A DNA stretch of 64,000 nt from Candidatus Pantoea formicae (GTDB lineage Bacteria; Pseudomonadota; Gammaproteobacteria; Enterobacterales; Enterobacteriaceae): contig NZ_VWXD01000016.1 in NCBI RefSeq assembly GCF_011752625.1, positions 24,526 to 88,525 of the forward strand. Reading direction: 5' to 3'. The notes beneath the pieces are model-generated. The model was not told the DNA's origin. It searched no databases and saw only the letters and a list, made by a program, of their open reading frames with translations. Made by a program: the position numbers and the translations under genes. Shown one piece after another: positions 8,415 through 16,000 of the stretch (position 1 is its first letter; each line of letters starts with the position of its first letter).

Positions 8415-9982
8415 TACTTAGAAACCTGCGAGTAGTACACCATATCCGGGTTAATCCCCTGCACATAGCCTTTGAGATTGTCGCGCAGTGCAATCAGGTT
8501 ACGTGCTTGCAAGCCAATCACATAGGGTGAATTCTTCAGCACTTCACGCTGCATTGCCTGATACAGCTCAACGCGTTTATTGCTGTCAGCTTCGGCGGTG
8601 GCGGCCAGCGTTTGCTTGCTCAGTTCCGGAATGTGCCAGTCAGAGCGATACGCGATAGTTTTGCTGCCATCTTCCGGGTTGTAAGCGAAGGAGGCGGCGT
8701 TGGTATTCGGATCGAAGTAGTCCGCGCCCCAGGCATTTAGCGTGGCTTCATACTGATGGGCTTTCACGCGGGTAGAGACTTCAGAACTCAGGCCTGGTTG
8801 CACTTCTACCTTCACGCCACCCTTGGCAAAACTGCCCTGCAGCGCCTGCGCGATGTCGAGGTAAGGCGGCTGGTTGCTGGTGGAGAGTTTAAAGCTGACG
8901 TTGGTCAGGCCCGCTTTCTTCAGAATCGCTTTGGCTTTCTCCGGATCGTAGCTGTAAGGCGTGTCGTTCAACGCACCGAGGAAACCTTTTGGCAGGAAGG
9001 TCTGATGCACTTCGAACTGGCCTTTCAACAGGTCGTTGGCAATACCTTTATAGTCGAACAGGTAACGAGCGGCTTCCCACAGGGCTGGATTCTTCAGCAC
9101 TGGATTTTCACCCACGTTGAACTGGATGTAGTAGAGCGAGGCCATCGGAATCGCTTCGGTCTTCACGCCTGCTTTGCCCTTCAGCGCTGCGATTTGGTCC
9201 GCACCGAGGTTACGTGCGATATCGACATCGCCTTGCTCCAACAGCAGACGACGGGCAGCCGGCTCCGGTACGTTCTTGATCAGAATGTTTTTCAGCTTCG
9301 GAGCGCCAGCCGGTGACGTCGGGTTGGCGGTCAGCAGCACCACTTCATGCAATACCACTTTACGGATCTGATATGGGCCGCTACCGGCTGAGTTAGTGCC
9401 TAACCATGCATGGCCGAAGTCACCATTTTTGGCATTCGCCTGCGCGGTTTTCTCATCCACAATAGAAGAGACAGGCGCAGACAGCAGGCTCAGCACATAG
9501 GCTGGGCTGACATTGGCGCTCCAGCTGATCTGTACGTGATTGTCATCGACTTTCTTCAGGAAGGTATCAACGTTGTCTTTATTCCAGCCGAGCTGAGTCA
9601 GAATAAAGGAAGGATCGAGATTCAGTTTCACCACGCGACCGAGGGAGAAGATGACATCTTCTGGGCGCAGCGGATTACCACTGGCGAATTGCGCGCCTTT
9701 ACGCAGTTCAAAAGTCAGACTGCGATTGTCACTGCCAGGTGTCCATGAGGTCGCCAGCGTCGGTTTGAGGTCGGTTGGATTGGTTGGGTCAGACTGGACC
9801 AGACGTTGGTAGATGTTAGTAAACGCTTGCACTGTGGTGAGTTCAAAGCCCTGCGCCGGGTCGAAGCTATCAGCATCATCAGTCGACTGCGCAATCACCA
9901 GCGTATCCTTTGGTGTTGCGGCCTGAGAGGAGAAGGCGGCTACCAGCGAAAGCGCCAGCAGTGAGGGAATGATTTTTTTCAT
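8414..9982 (-). CDS. Peptide/nickel-type ABC transporter substrate-binding protein (SBP family 5)
   Basis: A 522-residue periplasmic protein with a signal peptide (cleavage near SSQAAT) and the SBP_bac_5 pattern. Early residues read LVIAQSTDDADSFDPAQGFE, followed by LKPTLATSWT and FELRKGAQFASGNPLRPEDV; near the C-terminus YFDPNTNAASF and LYQAMQREVLKNSPYV. It heads the five-gene operon running down to 5027. The ligand could be a peptide, a metal chelate or another small molecule; nothing nearby decides this. AAGGAA about 8 nt before the ATG serves as ribosome-binding site. Confidence 0.9.
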   Translation of the reverse strand: MKKIIPSLLALSLVAAFSSQAATPKDTLVIAQSTDDADSFDPAQGFELTTVQAFTNIYQRLVQSDPTNPTDLKPTLATSWTPGSDNRSLTFELRKGAQFASGNPLRPEDVIFSLGRVVKLNLDPSFILTQLGWNKDNVDTFLKKVDDNHVQISWSANVSPAYVLSLLSAPVSSIVDEKTAQANAKNGDFGHAWLGTNSAGSGPYQIRKVVLHEVVLLTANPTSPAGAPKLKNILIKNVPEPAARRLLLEQGDVDIARNLGADQIAALKGKAGVKTEAIPMASLYYIQFNVGENPVLKNPALWEAARYLFDYKGIANDLLKGQFEVHQTFLPKGFLGALNDTPYSYDPEKAKAILKKAGLTNVSFKLSTSNQPPYLDIAQALQGSFAKGGVKVEVQPGLSSEVSTRVKAHQYEATLNAWGADYFDPNTNAASFAYNPEDGSKTIAYRSDWHIPELSKQTLAATAEADSNKRVELYQAMQREVLKNSPYVIGLQARNLIALRDNLKGYVQGINPDMVYYSQVSK

Positions 9983-10090
9983 GTTGTTTCCTTGCCTTAA
10001 AAAAGTAACGCGAGTTTACGAGAGCGCCGTAATGAAGAATAGTCAATTTATGGCTATGCATATGCCTTTAGGTTCTAAGAGCGACGGAAC

Positions 10091-10107
10091 GGTTATAAGC
10101 ATGTTAA
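10091..10107 (+). promoter_or_regulatory. Possible PhoP box
   Basis: GGTTAT-N5-TGTTAA resembles the direct-repeat PhoP box, with repeat starts 11 bp apart. It lies about 125 bp before the best sigma-70 promoter for mgtB, farther than usual for PhoP, so the match is weak support only. Confidence 0.25.
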
Positions 10108-10210
10108 ATATAGTGGTATTGCCAGTGCGTCATCGGTGGGTATCACCGCTCGCATTTATCAACCAAATTACAACGGAAATTAAACTGCTTGCTTAACGAA
10201 AATAATTAAC

Positions 10211-10238
10211 TTTACTTCGAAATGCTCAGGAATATAAT
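10211..10238 (+). promoter_or_regulatory. Candidate sigma-70 promoter of the mgtB leader
   Basis: A perfect -10 TATAAT (10233-10238) stands 16 bp downstream of TTTACT (10211-10216, 4/6 to -35). Transcription would start near 10245, giving a leader of about 530 nt before mgtB. Confidence 0.5.
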
Positions 10239-10286
10239 GGCGCCAACTTCAAACAGGAGAATTCAGTTGGACAGTCACCCTTTTAG

Positions 10287-10370
10287 ATGGCAACACAAGG
10301 CAAGCTGACGCGCGAATTCTTTTGTCGCTGCTTGCCAACACGGCGGGCAGCAATCCTCACCTCTCTCTGA
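10287..10370 (+). CDS. Possible leader ORF 1 (27 codons) of mgtB
   Basis: An ATG-initiated ORF of 27 codons near the 5' end of the mgtB leader. It has no clear Shine-Dalgarno sequence. An overlapping TTG-initiated ORF of 13 codons (10267-10308) does have AGGAGA 7 nt upstream and may be the real one. Position recalls mgtM, the first mini-ORF of the Salmonella mgtCBR leader, but no sequence relationship can be claimed. Confidence 0.25.
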   Translation: MATQGKLTREFFCRCLPTRRAAILTSL

Positions 10371-10424
10371 TGATTGTTCCCCTTGAACGAAGAGTAACGA
10401 GCTACTGCTCGTAGGGATTTCATC

Positions 10425-10475
10425 ATGCACATGATTTTAAACGCACTTTTCCCTCCACCTCGATGCGCGCGCTGA
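10425..10475 (+). CDS. Proline-rich leader peptide upstream of mgtB
   Basis: A 16-codon ORF (MHMILNALFPPPRCAR) with TAGGGA about 7 nt upstream of its ATG. Three consecutive proline codons (CCT CCA CCT) at 10452-10460 are the striking feature. In Salmonella, proline-codon-containing leader ORFs (mgtL, mgtP) sense ribosome stalling and control transcription of Mg2+ transporter genes. A similar attenuation role is inferred here from position and the proline run, together with the hairpin just before mgtB. Confidence 0.5.
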   Translation: MHMILNALFPPPRCAR

Positions 10476-10653
10476 TTTTCAGCGTGCAGAGCTAACCGCT
10501 GTCGTCGCGCGTTTTGGCGCGTCCGTTGTCAGGCTAACTGGCAAATTCGGACCGCTTCAAGGTCGCACGTTAACGGTGAAATTGACATCGTGATCTCTCT
10601 TTCTCGTTATTTTAGCGAGCGATTTTCTTCGTCTTTTATTTACGGGAGGTAAT

Positions 10654-10689
10654 ATGGAAATTCCCGACAGGTTATTTTTAATCATCTAA
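10654..10689 (+). CDS. Possible short leader ORF 3 (11 codons)
   Basis: An 11-codon ORF (MEIPDRLFLII) with a strong GGGAGG 4-5 nt before its ATG, well placed to load ribosomes just ahead of the attenuator-like hairpin and mgtB. Too short to be sure that it is translated. Confidence 0.35.
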   Translation: MEIPDRLFLII

Positions 10690-10727
10690 CGCAACGTCGT
10701 TAATTTAATTTATCCCAATTTATGTGC

Positions 10728-10749
10728 TCCCTGCACAGGGACTTTTATT
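10728..10749 (+). terminator. Attenuator-like hairpin before mgtB
   Basis: TCCCT-GCAC-AGGGA forms a 5-bp stem with a 4-nt loop followed by CTTTTATT, 27 nt before the mgtB start. It could act as a conditional terminator in the leader. The stem is short. Confidence 0.4.
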
Positions 10750-10775
10750 GCCGTAAGAAATAGAGGAATGTCATC

Positions 10776-13502
10776 ATGACTGACATGAAACTCAACCAGG
10801 AAAAAAAAGCCTGGAACAACACCGTGCGCCAACCGCGCCAGAAAACGCCACGCTATCTGATTGAAGATGAAGCGGGTTTTACCGCCGACGAAACCCTGGT
10901 GCGTCTGCGCAGTGATGCGCTCGGGCTGAGTGAACGCGAAGCCGAAGCGCGCCTGGAGGTCTATGGCCGCAATCAGGTGGAACACGATAAAGCTCCCCCG
11001 GCACTGATTCAGCTGATTCAGGCGTTCAATAATCCCTTTATCTACGTATTAATGGTGCTGGCTGCGGTGAGCTTTTTTACCGATTACTGGATGCCAATGC
11101 GTAAAGGCGAGGAGACCGATCTGACCGGTGTCATCATCATTGTGACGATGGTAACGCTCAGCGGTTTGCTGCGTTTCTGGCAAGAGTTCCGTACCAATAA
11201 AGCCGCGCAAGCGCTGAAATCCATGGTGCGTACCACCGCAACCGTGCTGCGCCGTGAATCTGCTCAGGAAGCACCGGTCAAACAAGAAGTGGATATTGCG
11301 ACGCTGGTGCCAGGTGACATCATTTATCTTTCTGCGGGCGATTTGGTGCCTGCTGATGTACGCCTGCTGGATTCGCGTGACCTGTTTATCAGCCAAGCGA
11401 TTCTGACCGGTGAATCACTGCCCGTTGAGAAATATGACGTTACGGGTAATGTCACCAGCAAAGGCGCTGGTGCGAGTGATCAAGGAGCTTCACTGCTTGA
11501 GCTCGGCAGCGTTTGTCTGATGGGCACAAACGTCTCCAGCGGCAGTGCTAAAGCCGTGGTGGTGGCGACTGGCGGCGAAACCTATTTTGGCAGCCTGGCA
11601 AAATCCATCGTTGGTAACCGCACCCAAACGGCATTTGACCGTGGCGTGAACAGCGTGAGCTGGCTGCTGATCCGCTTCATGTTGGTGATGGTGCCGGTTG
11701 TGCTGCTGATTAACGGCCTGACCAAAGGCGACTGGCTGGATGCCTCCTTGTTTGCCTTGGCCGTTGCCGTGGGGCTGACACCGGAGATGCTGCCGATGAT
11801 CGTCAGCTCCAACCTGGCGAAAGGCGCCATCGCTATGTCACGCCGCAAAGTGATTGTGAAACGACTGAATGCGATTCAAAACCTGGGGGCCATGGACATT
11901 CTGTGCACCGATAAAACCGGTACGCTGACCCAGGATAACATCATCCTTGAGCATCATCTGGATTGTGCGGGGGTGGAAAACTCACGCGTGCTGATGCTGA
12001 GCTGGCTCAATAGCCACTATCAGAGCGGTACGCCCAATCTGATGGATCGCGCGATTCTGCGTTATGGCAAAGAACGTGTTACGGCTGACATGGGCGATTA
12101 CTACGCCAAAGTGGATGAGTTGCCGTTTGATTTTGTGCGTCGTCGCGTGTCTGTGGTGGTTCGCGACCGTCGTCTCAATCAACAGATGCTGATCTGCAAA
12201 GGCGCAGTGGAAGAGATGCTGAGCATCGCCAGTGCCGAGCGTGAAGGTAAATTGATTCAGCCGCTGGACGAAAAGCGTCGTGCAGAATTGCTGGCACTGG
12301 CCCATCAATATAATGAGCAGGGTTTCCGCGTTCTGCTGGTGGCGAGCCGTGTGCTGGAGGAGCCAGGCTTGCAGCAGGCATTGAGCGTGGCAGATGAGCA
12401 AGGGTTAACCGTAGAAGGGCTGCTGACCTTCCTCGATCCGCCTAAAGAGAGTGCCGCCAAAGCCATCACCGCACTGCGCGACAATGGCGTGAGTGTCAAA
12501 GTACTGACCGGCGACAACCCGGTGGTCACGGCACGGATTTGCCAGCAGGTTGGCATTGATAGCGGCGACATCGTCACTGGCGATCAGATTGCCATGATGA
12601 GCGACGAGCAACTGGCTGACGCTGCGGCTCACAGTGCGGTGTTTGCCAAACTGACCCCGTTGCAGAAATCACGTATTTTGCGTGCGCTGCAAAAGCAAGG
12701 CCATACCGTTGGCTTCCTCGGCGACGGTATCAATGATGCGCCTGCACTGCGTGATGCCGATGTCGGTATTTCCGTCGACAGTGCAGCAGATATCGCGAAA
12801 GAGTCTTCTGACATCATCCTGCTGGAAAAGGATTTGATGGTGCTGGAAGAGGGCGTGATGAAAGGACGTGAGACGTTCGGTAACATCATCAAGTATTTGA
12901 ACATGACGGCCAGCTCCAACTTTGGCAACGTGTTCTCAGTACTGGTAGCGAGCGCCTTTATTCCGTTCCTGCCGATGCTGGCGATTCATCTGCTGATTCA
13001 GAACCTGATGTATGACTTGTCTCAACTGGCATTGCCATGGGACAAAATGGACCGCGAGTTCCTGCGTAAACCACGTAAATGGGACGCACGTAATATCAAA
13101 CGCTTTATGCTGTGGATCGGACCTACGTCTTCCATTTTTGATATCACGACATTTGCGCTGATGTGGTACGTATTTGCCGCCAACAAACCGGAAATGCAGT
13201 CTCTGTTCCAGTCTGGTTGGTTTGTTGAAGGATTGCTGTCACAGACGCTGGTGGTGCATATGCTGCGCACCCAGAAAATTCCGTTCATTCAGAGCCGCGC
13301 CGCGTTACCGGTACTGCTCACCACGGCGTGCGTGATGATTGCCGGCATTCTGCTGCCGTTCTCACCACTGGGTAACATGGTGGGATTGGTGCCGCTGCCT
13401 TGGGCTTACTTCCCATGGCTGGTGGCGACTTTGCTGGGCTACTGCGTGGTCGCACAGGGCATGAAAATGCTGTACATCAAACGCTTCGGTCAGTGGTTCT
13501 AA
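10776..13502 (+). CDS. mgtB: Mg2+-importing P-type ATPase, MgtB type
   Basis: A 908-residue inner-membrane ATPase importing Mg2+. It matches Salmonella MgtB in length, in its MTDM start and in the FYIKRFGQWF-like end, and fits it better than MgtA. Motifs visible are the actuator loop LTGESLP, the phosphorylation site CTDKTGTLT, TGDNPVV and the hinge GDGINDAPALRDADVGIS. About ten membrane helices are expected. AGAGGAA about 8 nt upstream is the ribosome-binding site. In Salmonella mgtB follows mgtC; no mgtC precedes it here. A 28-codon MgtR-like ORF follows. The long leader suggests PhoP-type and attenuation control. Confidence 0.93.
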   Translation: MTDMKLNQEKKAWNNTVRQPRQKTPRYLIEDEAGFTADETLVRLRSDALGLSEREAEARLEVYGRNQVEHDKAPPALIQLIQAFNNPFIYVLMVLAAVSFFTDYWMPMRKGEETDLTGVIIIVTMVTLSGLLRFWQEFRTNKAAQALKSMVRTTATVLRRESAQEAPVKQEVDIATLVPGDIIYLSAGDLVPADVRLLDSRDLFISQAILTGESLPVEKYDVTGNVTSKGAGASDQGASLLELGSVCLMGTNVSSGSAKAVVVATGGETYFGSLAKSIVGNRTQTAFDRGVNSVSWLLIRFMLVMVPVVLLINGLTKGDWLDASLFALAVAVGLTPEMLPMIVSSNLAKGAIAMSRRKVIVKRLNAIQNLGAMDILCTDKTGTLTQDNIILEHHLDCAGVENSRVLMLSWLNSHYQSGTPNLMDRAILRYGKERVTADMGDYYAKVDELPFDFVRRRVSVVVRDRRLNQQMLICKGAVEEMLSIASAEREGKLIQPLDEKRRAELLALAHQYNEQGFRVLLVASRVLEEPGLQQALSVADEQGLTVEGLLTFLDPPKESAAKAITALRDNGVSVKVLTGDNPVVTARICQQVGIDSGDIVTGDQIAMMSDEQLADAAAHSAVFAKLTPLQKSRILRALQKQGHTVGFLGDGINDAPALRDADVGISVDSAADIAKESSDIILLEKDLMVLEEGVMKGRETFGNIIKYLNMTASSNFGNVFSVLVASAFIPFLPMLAIHLLIQNLMYDLSQLALPWDKMDREFLRKPRKWDARNIKRFMLWIGPTSSIFDITTFALMWYVFAANKPEMQSLFQSGWFVEGLLSQTLVVHMLRTQKIPFIQSRAALPVLLTTACVMIAGILLPFSPLGNMVGLVPLPWAYFPWLVATLLGYCVVAQGMKMLYIKRFGQWF

Positions 13503-13517
13503 TCTTATGGAGGCGTT

Positions 13518-13604
13518 ATGCGGAAACGGAATCTCGATAAGGTGGTGTGCCATCTGCTGATAATTATGGTGGTCATCGTCGTGCTAACGTTGGTGTTTCG
13601 TTAG
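13518..13604 (+). CDS. MgtR-like small membrane peptide
   Basis: A 28-codon ORF starting 15 nt after the mgtB stop, with GGAGG 4 nt before the ATG. The predicted peptide has a basic start (MRKRNLDK) and then one hydrophobic helix (LLIIMVVIVVLTLVF). Salmonella mgtCBR encodes the 30-residue single-helix peptide MgtR directly after mgtB, which binds MgtC and promotes its degradation. Position, size and topology match; sequence identity is low, as expected for such a short peptide. Its partner is unclear because mgtC is absent from this operon. Confidence 0.6.
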   Translation: MRKRNLDKVVCHLLIIMVVIVVLTLVFR

Positions 13605-13610
13605 TCAACT

Positions 13611-13632
13611 AAGGGCAGGTTATCCTGCCCTT
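13611..13632. terminator. Terminator after the mgtB operon
   Basis: AAGGGCAGG-TTAT-CCTGCCCTT forms a 9-bp stem with a 4-nt loop. It ends at the stop codon of the convergent gene and can serve both strands. Confidence 0.7.
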
Positions 13633-14119
13633 AATCATTTAAAGTCATGATAAGCCGCTTGGTAAATCCAGCGCTACGCTTGACGCCTTTTGGGTCGCCA
13701 ATGAAAGGTAGAGTGAATTTGGGGGAGTCGGCGACTCTGAGCGACCAGAGTGTGTTTTCAAAAAATTTGAACTGGATGCGATTGTCGTAGAGGTTGAGTG
13801 ATTCAAAAAAACCGGTTGTGTACGCATTCTCAATATGAATGATTTCCTGGACACCTTCGCCGCGTTGGCAAAGCACAATGGTAAGGGACTCTTCATAAGC
13901 GATGCCATCCGTGACAAATAGCACATATCTTTTAGGGGCGATTTCGACTGCCGCTTCCAGAACCGAGCCGGGGATGATAATGCCACTGGGCTGTTGCTCA
14001 ATAAGGACTTCGCTACGCGCCTGAGCTGTTTCCGTGGCGGCGTGCCGTTCTACCAAAGAAAGATTAAAAACCTGATGCATCATCGCCATATTGCATCCTG
14101 GCTCGTGATCATAAGCCAT
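13631..14119 (-). CDS. Hypothetical protein, second gene of an unknown pair
   Basis: A 162-residue protein without signal peptide or membrane helix. It reads as a mixed alpha/beta cytoplasmic protein: an early segment VLIEQQPSGIIIPGSVLEAAVEI, then YVLFVTDGIAYEESLTIVL and IIHIENAYTTGFFESLNLYDN. I do not recognise the family. The start at 14119 lies within the end of the upstream 56-codon gene (11-nt overlap), so the two are translationally coupled. Base composition is more AT-rich than the flanking genes, hinting at accessory origin. Confidence 0.55.
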   Translation of the reverse strand: MAYDHEPGCNMAMMHQVFNLSLVERHAATETAQARSEVLIEQQPSGIIIPGSVLEAAVEIAPKRYVLFVTDGIAYEESLTIVLCQRGEGVQEIIHIENAYTTGFFESLNLYDNRIQFKFFENTLWSLRVADSPKFTLPFIGDPKGVKRSAGFTKRLIMTLND

Positions 14120-14279
14120 CTACCTTTTTCTTAATCAGTTTCGAATACTCAATCTGCAGGTGGGGATCAGTGGAGAGGCAGGCGGCGATAGTTGAAATAT
14201 CGCTTTGTAAGGCACTGATTGCCTCATCAAATTTTCCACGCCCGTTAATATCGAGCGATTGTGATAGGGCGACATCCAT
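14109..14279 (-). CDS. Hypothetical 56-residue protein, first gene of an unknown pair
   Basis: A 56-codon ORF with a good Shine-Dalgarno sequence (GAGAGGAA, about 6 nt before the ATG). The product looks like two short helices (FDEAISALQSDISTIAACL, then LQIEYSKLIKKK) with an acidic-to-basic gradient, as in small chaperone-like or regulatory partners. It overlaps the 162-residue gene by 11 nt. No family is recognised. The pair faces the mgtB operon across a shared terminator. Confidence 0.5.
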   Translation of the reverse strand: MDVALSQSLDINGRGKFDEAISALQSDISTIAACLSTDPHLQIEYSKLIKKKVDGL

Positions 14280-14512
14280 GCTGATTCCTCTCAGTGAACA
14301 TTAATTGAACTTTAACAAAGCCGTGTTCAGCGACGCAACAATGAGCAATCTTTTGTGGAATACGGAAAGTAAGAATAGATTCATAAACCAGAATCTATAT
14401 TAAGTATCTGATTTTATGTTTAAAGTTAAAATCAGTAGTTGAGTTGGTTTGACTTAAGGTGTGTGGTTTCTATCACTCTACTTTTTAGATATCAGACAGT
14501 TCTGAGGTGAAA

Positions 14513-15190
14513 ATGAGCCAGTCAAAACGTGCGTTAATTATTGGTGCTTCAAAAGGGATTGGATTAGCCGTCGTGCAGCAACTGCTTGCTGATGGTTGGG
14601 ACGTCACCGCCACCTATCGCAGCACTGCCGTTTCGTATCAGCATGAAAAGCTGCGTTGGCTGCCATTGGATATTACCGTTGCTACTCAGCGTGAACAGCT
14701 ACTCTCGCAACTCAAGGGTGAGCAGTTTGATCGGGCGCTGATCAATGCGGGTATTCTCGGCCCGGATTCAATGGAATTGATCGCCACTTCCGATGATGAA
14801 TTGATGCAACTGTTTATGACCAATAGCGTTGCGCCGGTGCGTATGGCTGAAGGCCTGTTACCCCTGCTGCAGGAAAAACAGGGTGTGCTGGGTATTACCA
14901 CATCTCGTCTCGGCAGCCTGACGGAAAATGCCGAGGCGATTCGCCCTTATTATTCGGCCAGTAAGGTGGCGTTGAATATGCTCAGCCGCGCTTTGGTTCA
15001 GCAGATGGCTGCGCGGGGCACAACTTTGCTCTCATTGCATCCGGGCTGGGTCAAAACCGATATGGGAGGCGATGACGCCGACATTACTGCCGTTGAGAGT
15101 GCTCAGGGGCTGGTGGCGCAGATGGATCGGTTTGCTGGGCAGGGCGGACATCACTATGTCGATTATAGCGGTAGACAATTAGCCTGGTGA
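14513..15190 (+). CDS. SDR-family NAD(P)-dependent oxidoreductase
   Basis: A 225-residue short-chain dehydrogenase/reductase. The cofactor-binding motif GASKGIG sits at residues 10-16, the strand-4 region reads NAGILG, and the catalytic YSASK follows at about 150; TTSRLGS carries the preceding catalytic Ser. The sequence is closest in style to CsgA-like/YciK-like SDRs of unknown substrate. The ATG at 14513 has GAGG 5 nt upstream; a GTG at 14507 is less likely. It appears monocistronic and ends at a strong terminator shared with queH. Confidence 0.85.
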   Translation: MSQSKRALIIGASKGIGLAVVQQLLADGWDVTATYRSTAVSYQHEKLRWLPLDITVATQREQLLSQLKGEQFDRALINAGILGPDSMELIATSDDELMQLFMTNSVAPVRMAEGLLPLLQEKQGVLGITTSRLGSLTENAEAIRPYYSASKVALNMLSRALVQQMAARGTTLLSLHPGWVKTDMGGDDADITAVESAQGLVAQMDRFAGQGGHHYVDYSGRQLAW

Positions 15191-15197
15191 TGACACT

Positions 15198-15219
15198 CCT
15201 GCTGGTGGTTACCAGCAGG
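15198..15219. terminator. Bidirectional terminator, SDR gene / queH
   Basis: CCTGCTGGT-GGTT-ACCAGCAGG forms a 9-bp stem with a 4-nt loop followed by TTATTTTA on the plus strand, between convergent stop codons. Confidence 0.8.
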
Positions 15220-15224
15220 TTATT

Positions 15225-15884
15225 TTACTCTTCGTCTGGCGAGTAATACTGCACGCCAATTTCAATGCGCTCGCGACCGCTGGCTACGCGATGACGGTTG
15301 CTGTCTCGCAGTGAATAGATGCAGCCGCAATACTCCTGCTGATAGAAACGCTCGCGCTTGCTGATCTCGATCATGCGTGATGATCCACCGCCTTTACGCC
15401 AGTTAAACTCCCAATACAGCATATCGGGATAGTGCGCTGCCGCCCGCACGCCGCAGTCATTGATCTGCTTCATATCCTTCCAGCGCGAAATGCCCAGTGA
15501 ACTGGTGATCACCGGGAAGCCATTTTCATGTGCATACAGTGCGGTGCGTTCAAAGCGCATATCGAAACACATGGTGCAACGGATGCCTCGCTCCGGTTCC
15601 CACTCCATGCCGCGGGCCCGATCAAACCAGTTGTCTTTATCGTAATCGGCATCCACGAAAGGCACACCGAACTGCTCAGCGAAGCGGATGTTTTCCTCTT
15701 TACGCAGCTCGTACTCTTTCAGCGGATGAATGTTTGGGTTATAGAAGAAGATGGTGTAATCAATCCCAGAAGCCAGCATCGCTTCCATTACTTCACCCGA
15801 ACAGGGGGCGCAGCAGGAGTGCAGCAGCACTTTGTTGTGACCGTTGGGTAACGGCAGGGGTTGGCGTTTGAAGGTGTCAGACAT
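15225..15884 (-). CDS. queH: Epoxyqueuosine reductase QueH
   Basis: A 219-residue cytoplasmic enzyme (former DUF208) that performs the last step of queuosine synthesis, reducing epoxyqueuosine in tRNA. Diagnostic cysteines are visible: HSCCAPCSGE near residue 23, IRCTMCFDMRFERTA near 100, and EYCGCIYS near 185. These bind an Fe-S cluster and a second metal in QueH. E. coli uses the unrelated cobalamin-dependent QueG for this step. Whether queG is also present lies outside the window. It is convergent with the SDR gene. Confidence 0.9.
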   Translation of the reverse strand: MSDTFKRQPLPLPNGHNKVLLHSCCAPCSGEVMEAMLASGIDYTIFFYNPNIHPLKEYELRKEENIRFAEQFGVPFVDADYDKDNWFDRARGMEWEPERGIRCTMCFDMRFERTALYAHENGFPVITSSLGISRWKDMKQINDCGVRAAAHYPDMLYWEFNWRKGGGSSRMIEISKRERFYQQEYCGCIYSLRDSNRHRVASGRERIEIGVQYYSPDEE

Positions 15885-15958
15885 AAGAAAAAATGGTTAA
15901 TGAGTGTTGGGCGAAGTGTAAGTCGAGATTCTGTCAGACGCAAAGCGCTACAAACAAA

Positions 15959-15980
15959 AAAGGCCGCAATCGCGGCCTTT
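15959..15980 (-). terminator. Terminator of the LEA-like gene
   Basis: A 9-bp stem (AAAGGCCGC / GCGGCCTTT) with a 4-nt loop, followed on the minus strand by a TTTTTTGTTT tract. Confidence 0.85.
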
Positions 15981-16000
15981 CAGGATTTAATCAGAAGACA

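Noticed and set aside
9969..10196. 75-codon plus-strand ORF overlapping the start of the peptide ABC operon
   Set aside because: It begins antisense inside the signal-peptide region of the binding protein, has no ribosome-binding site and no recognisable protein pattern.
10170..10200. Second PhoP-box-like repeat read on the minus strand
   Set aside because: The two GTTAA/GTTTA units are 12 bp apart instead of 11, so helical phasing is wrong.
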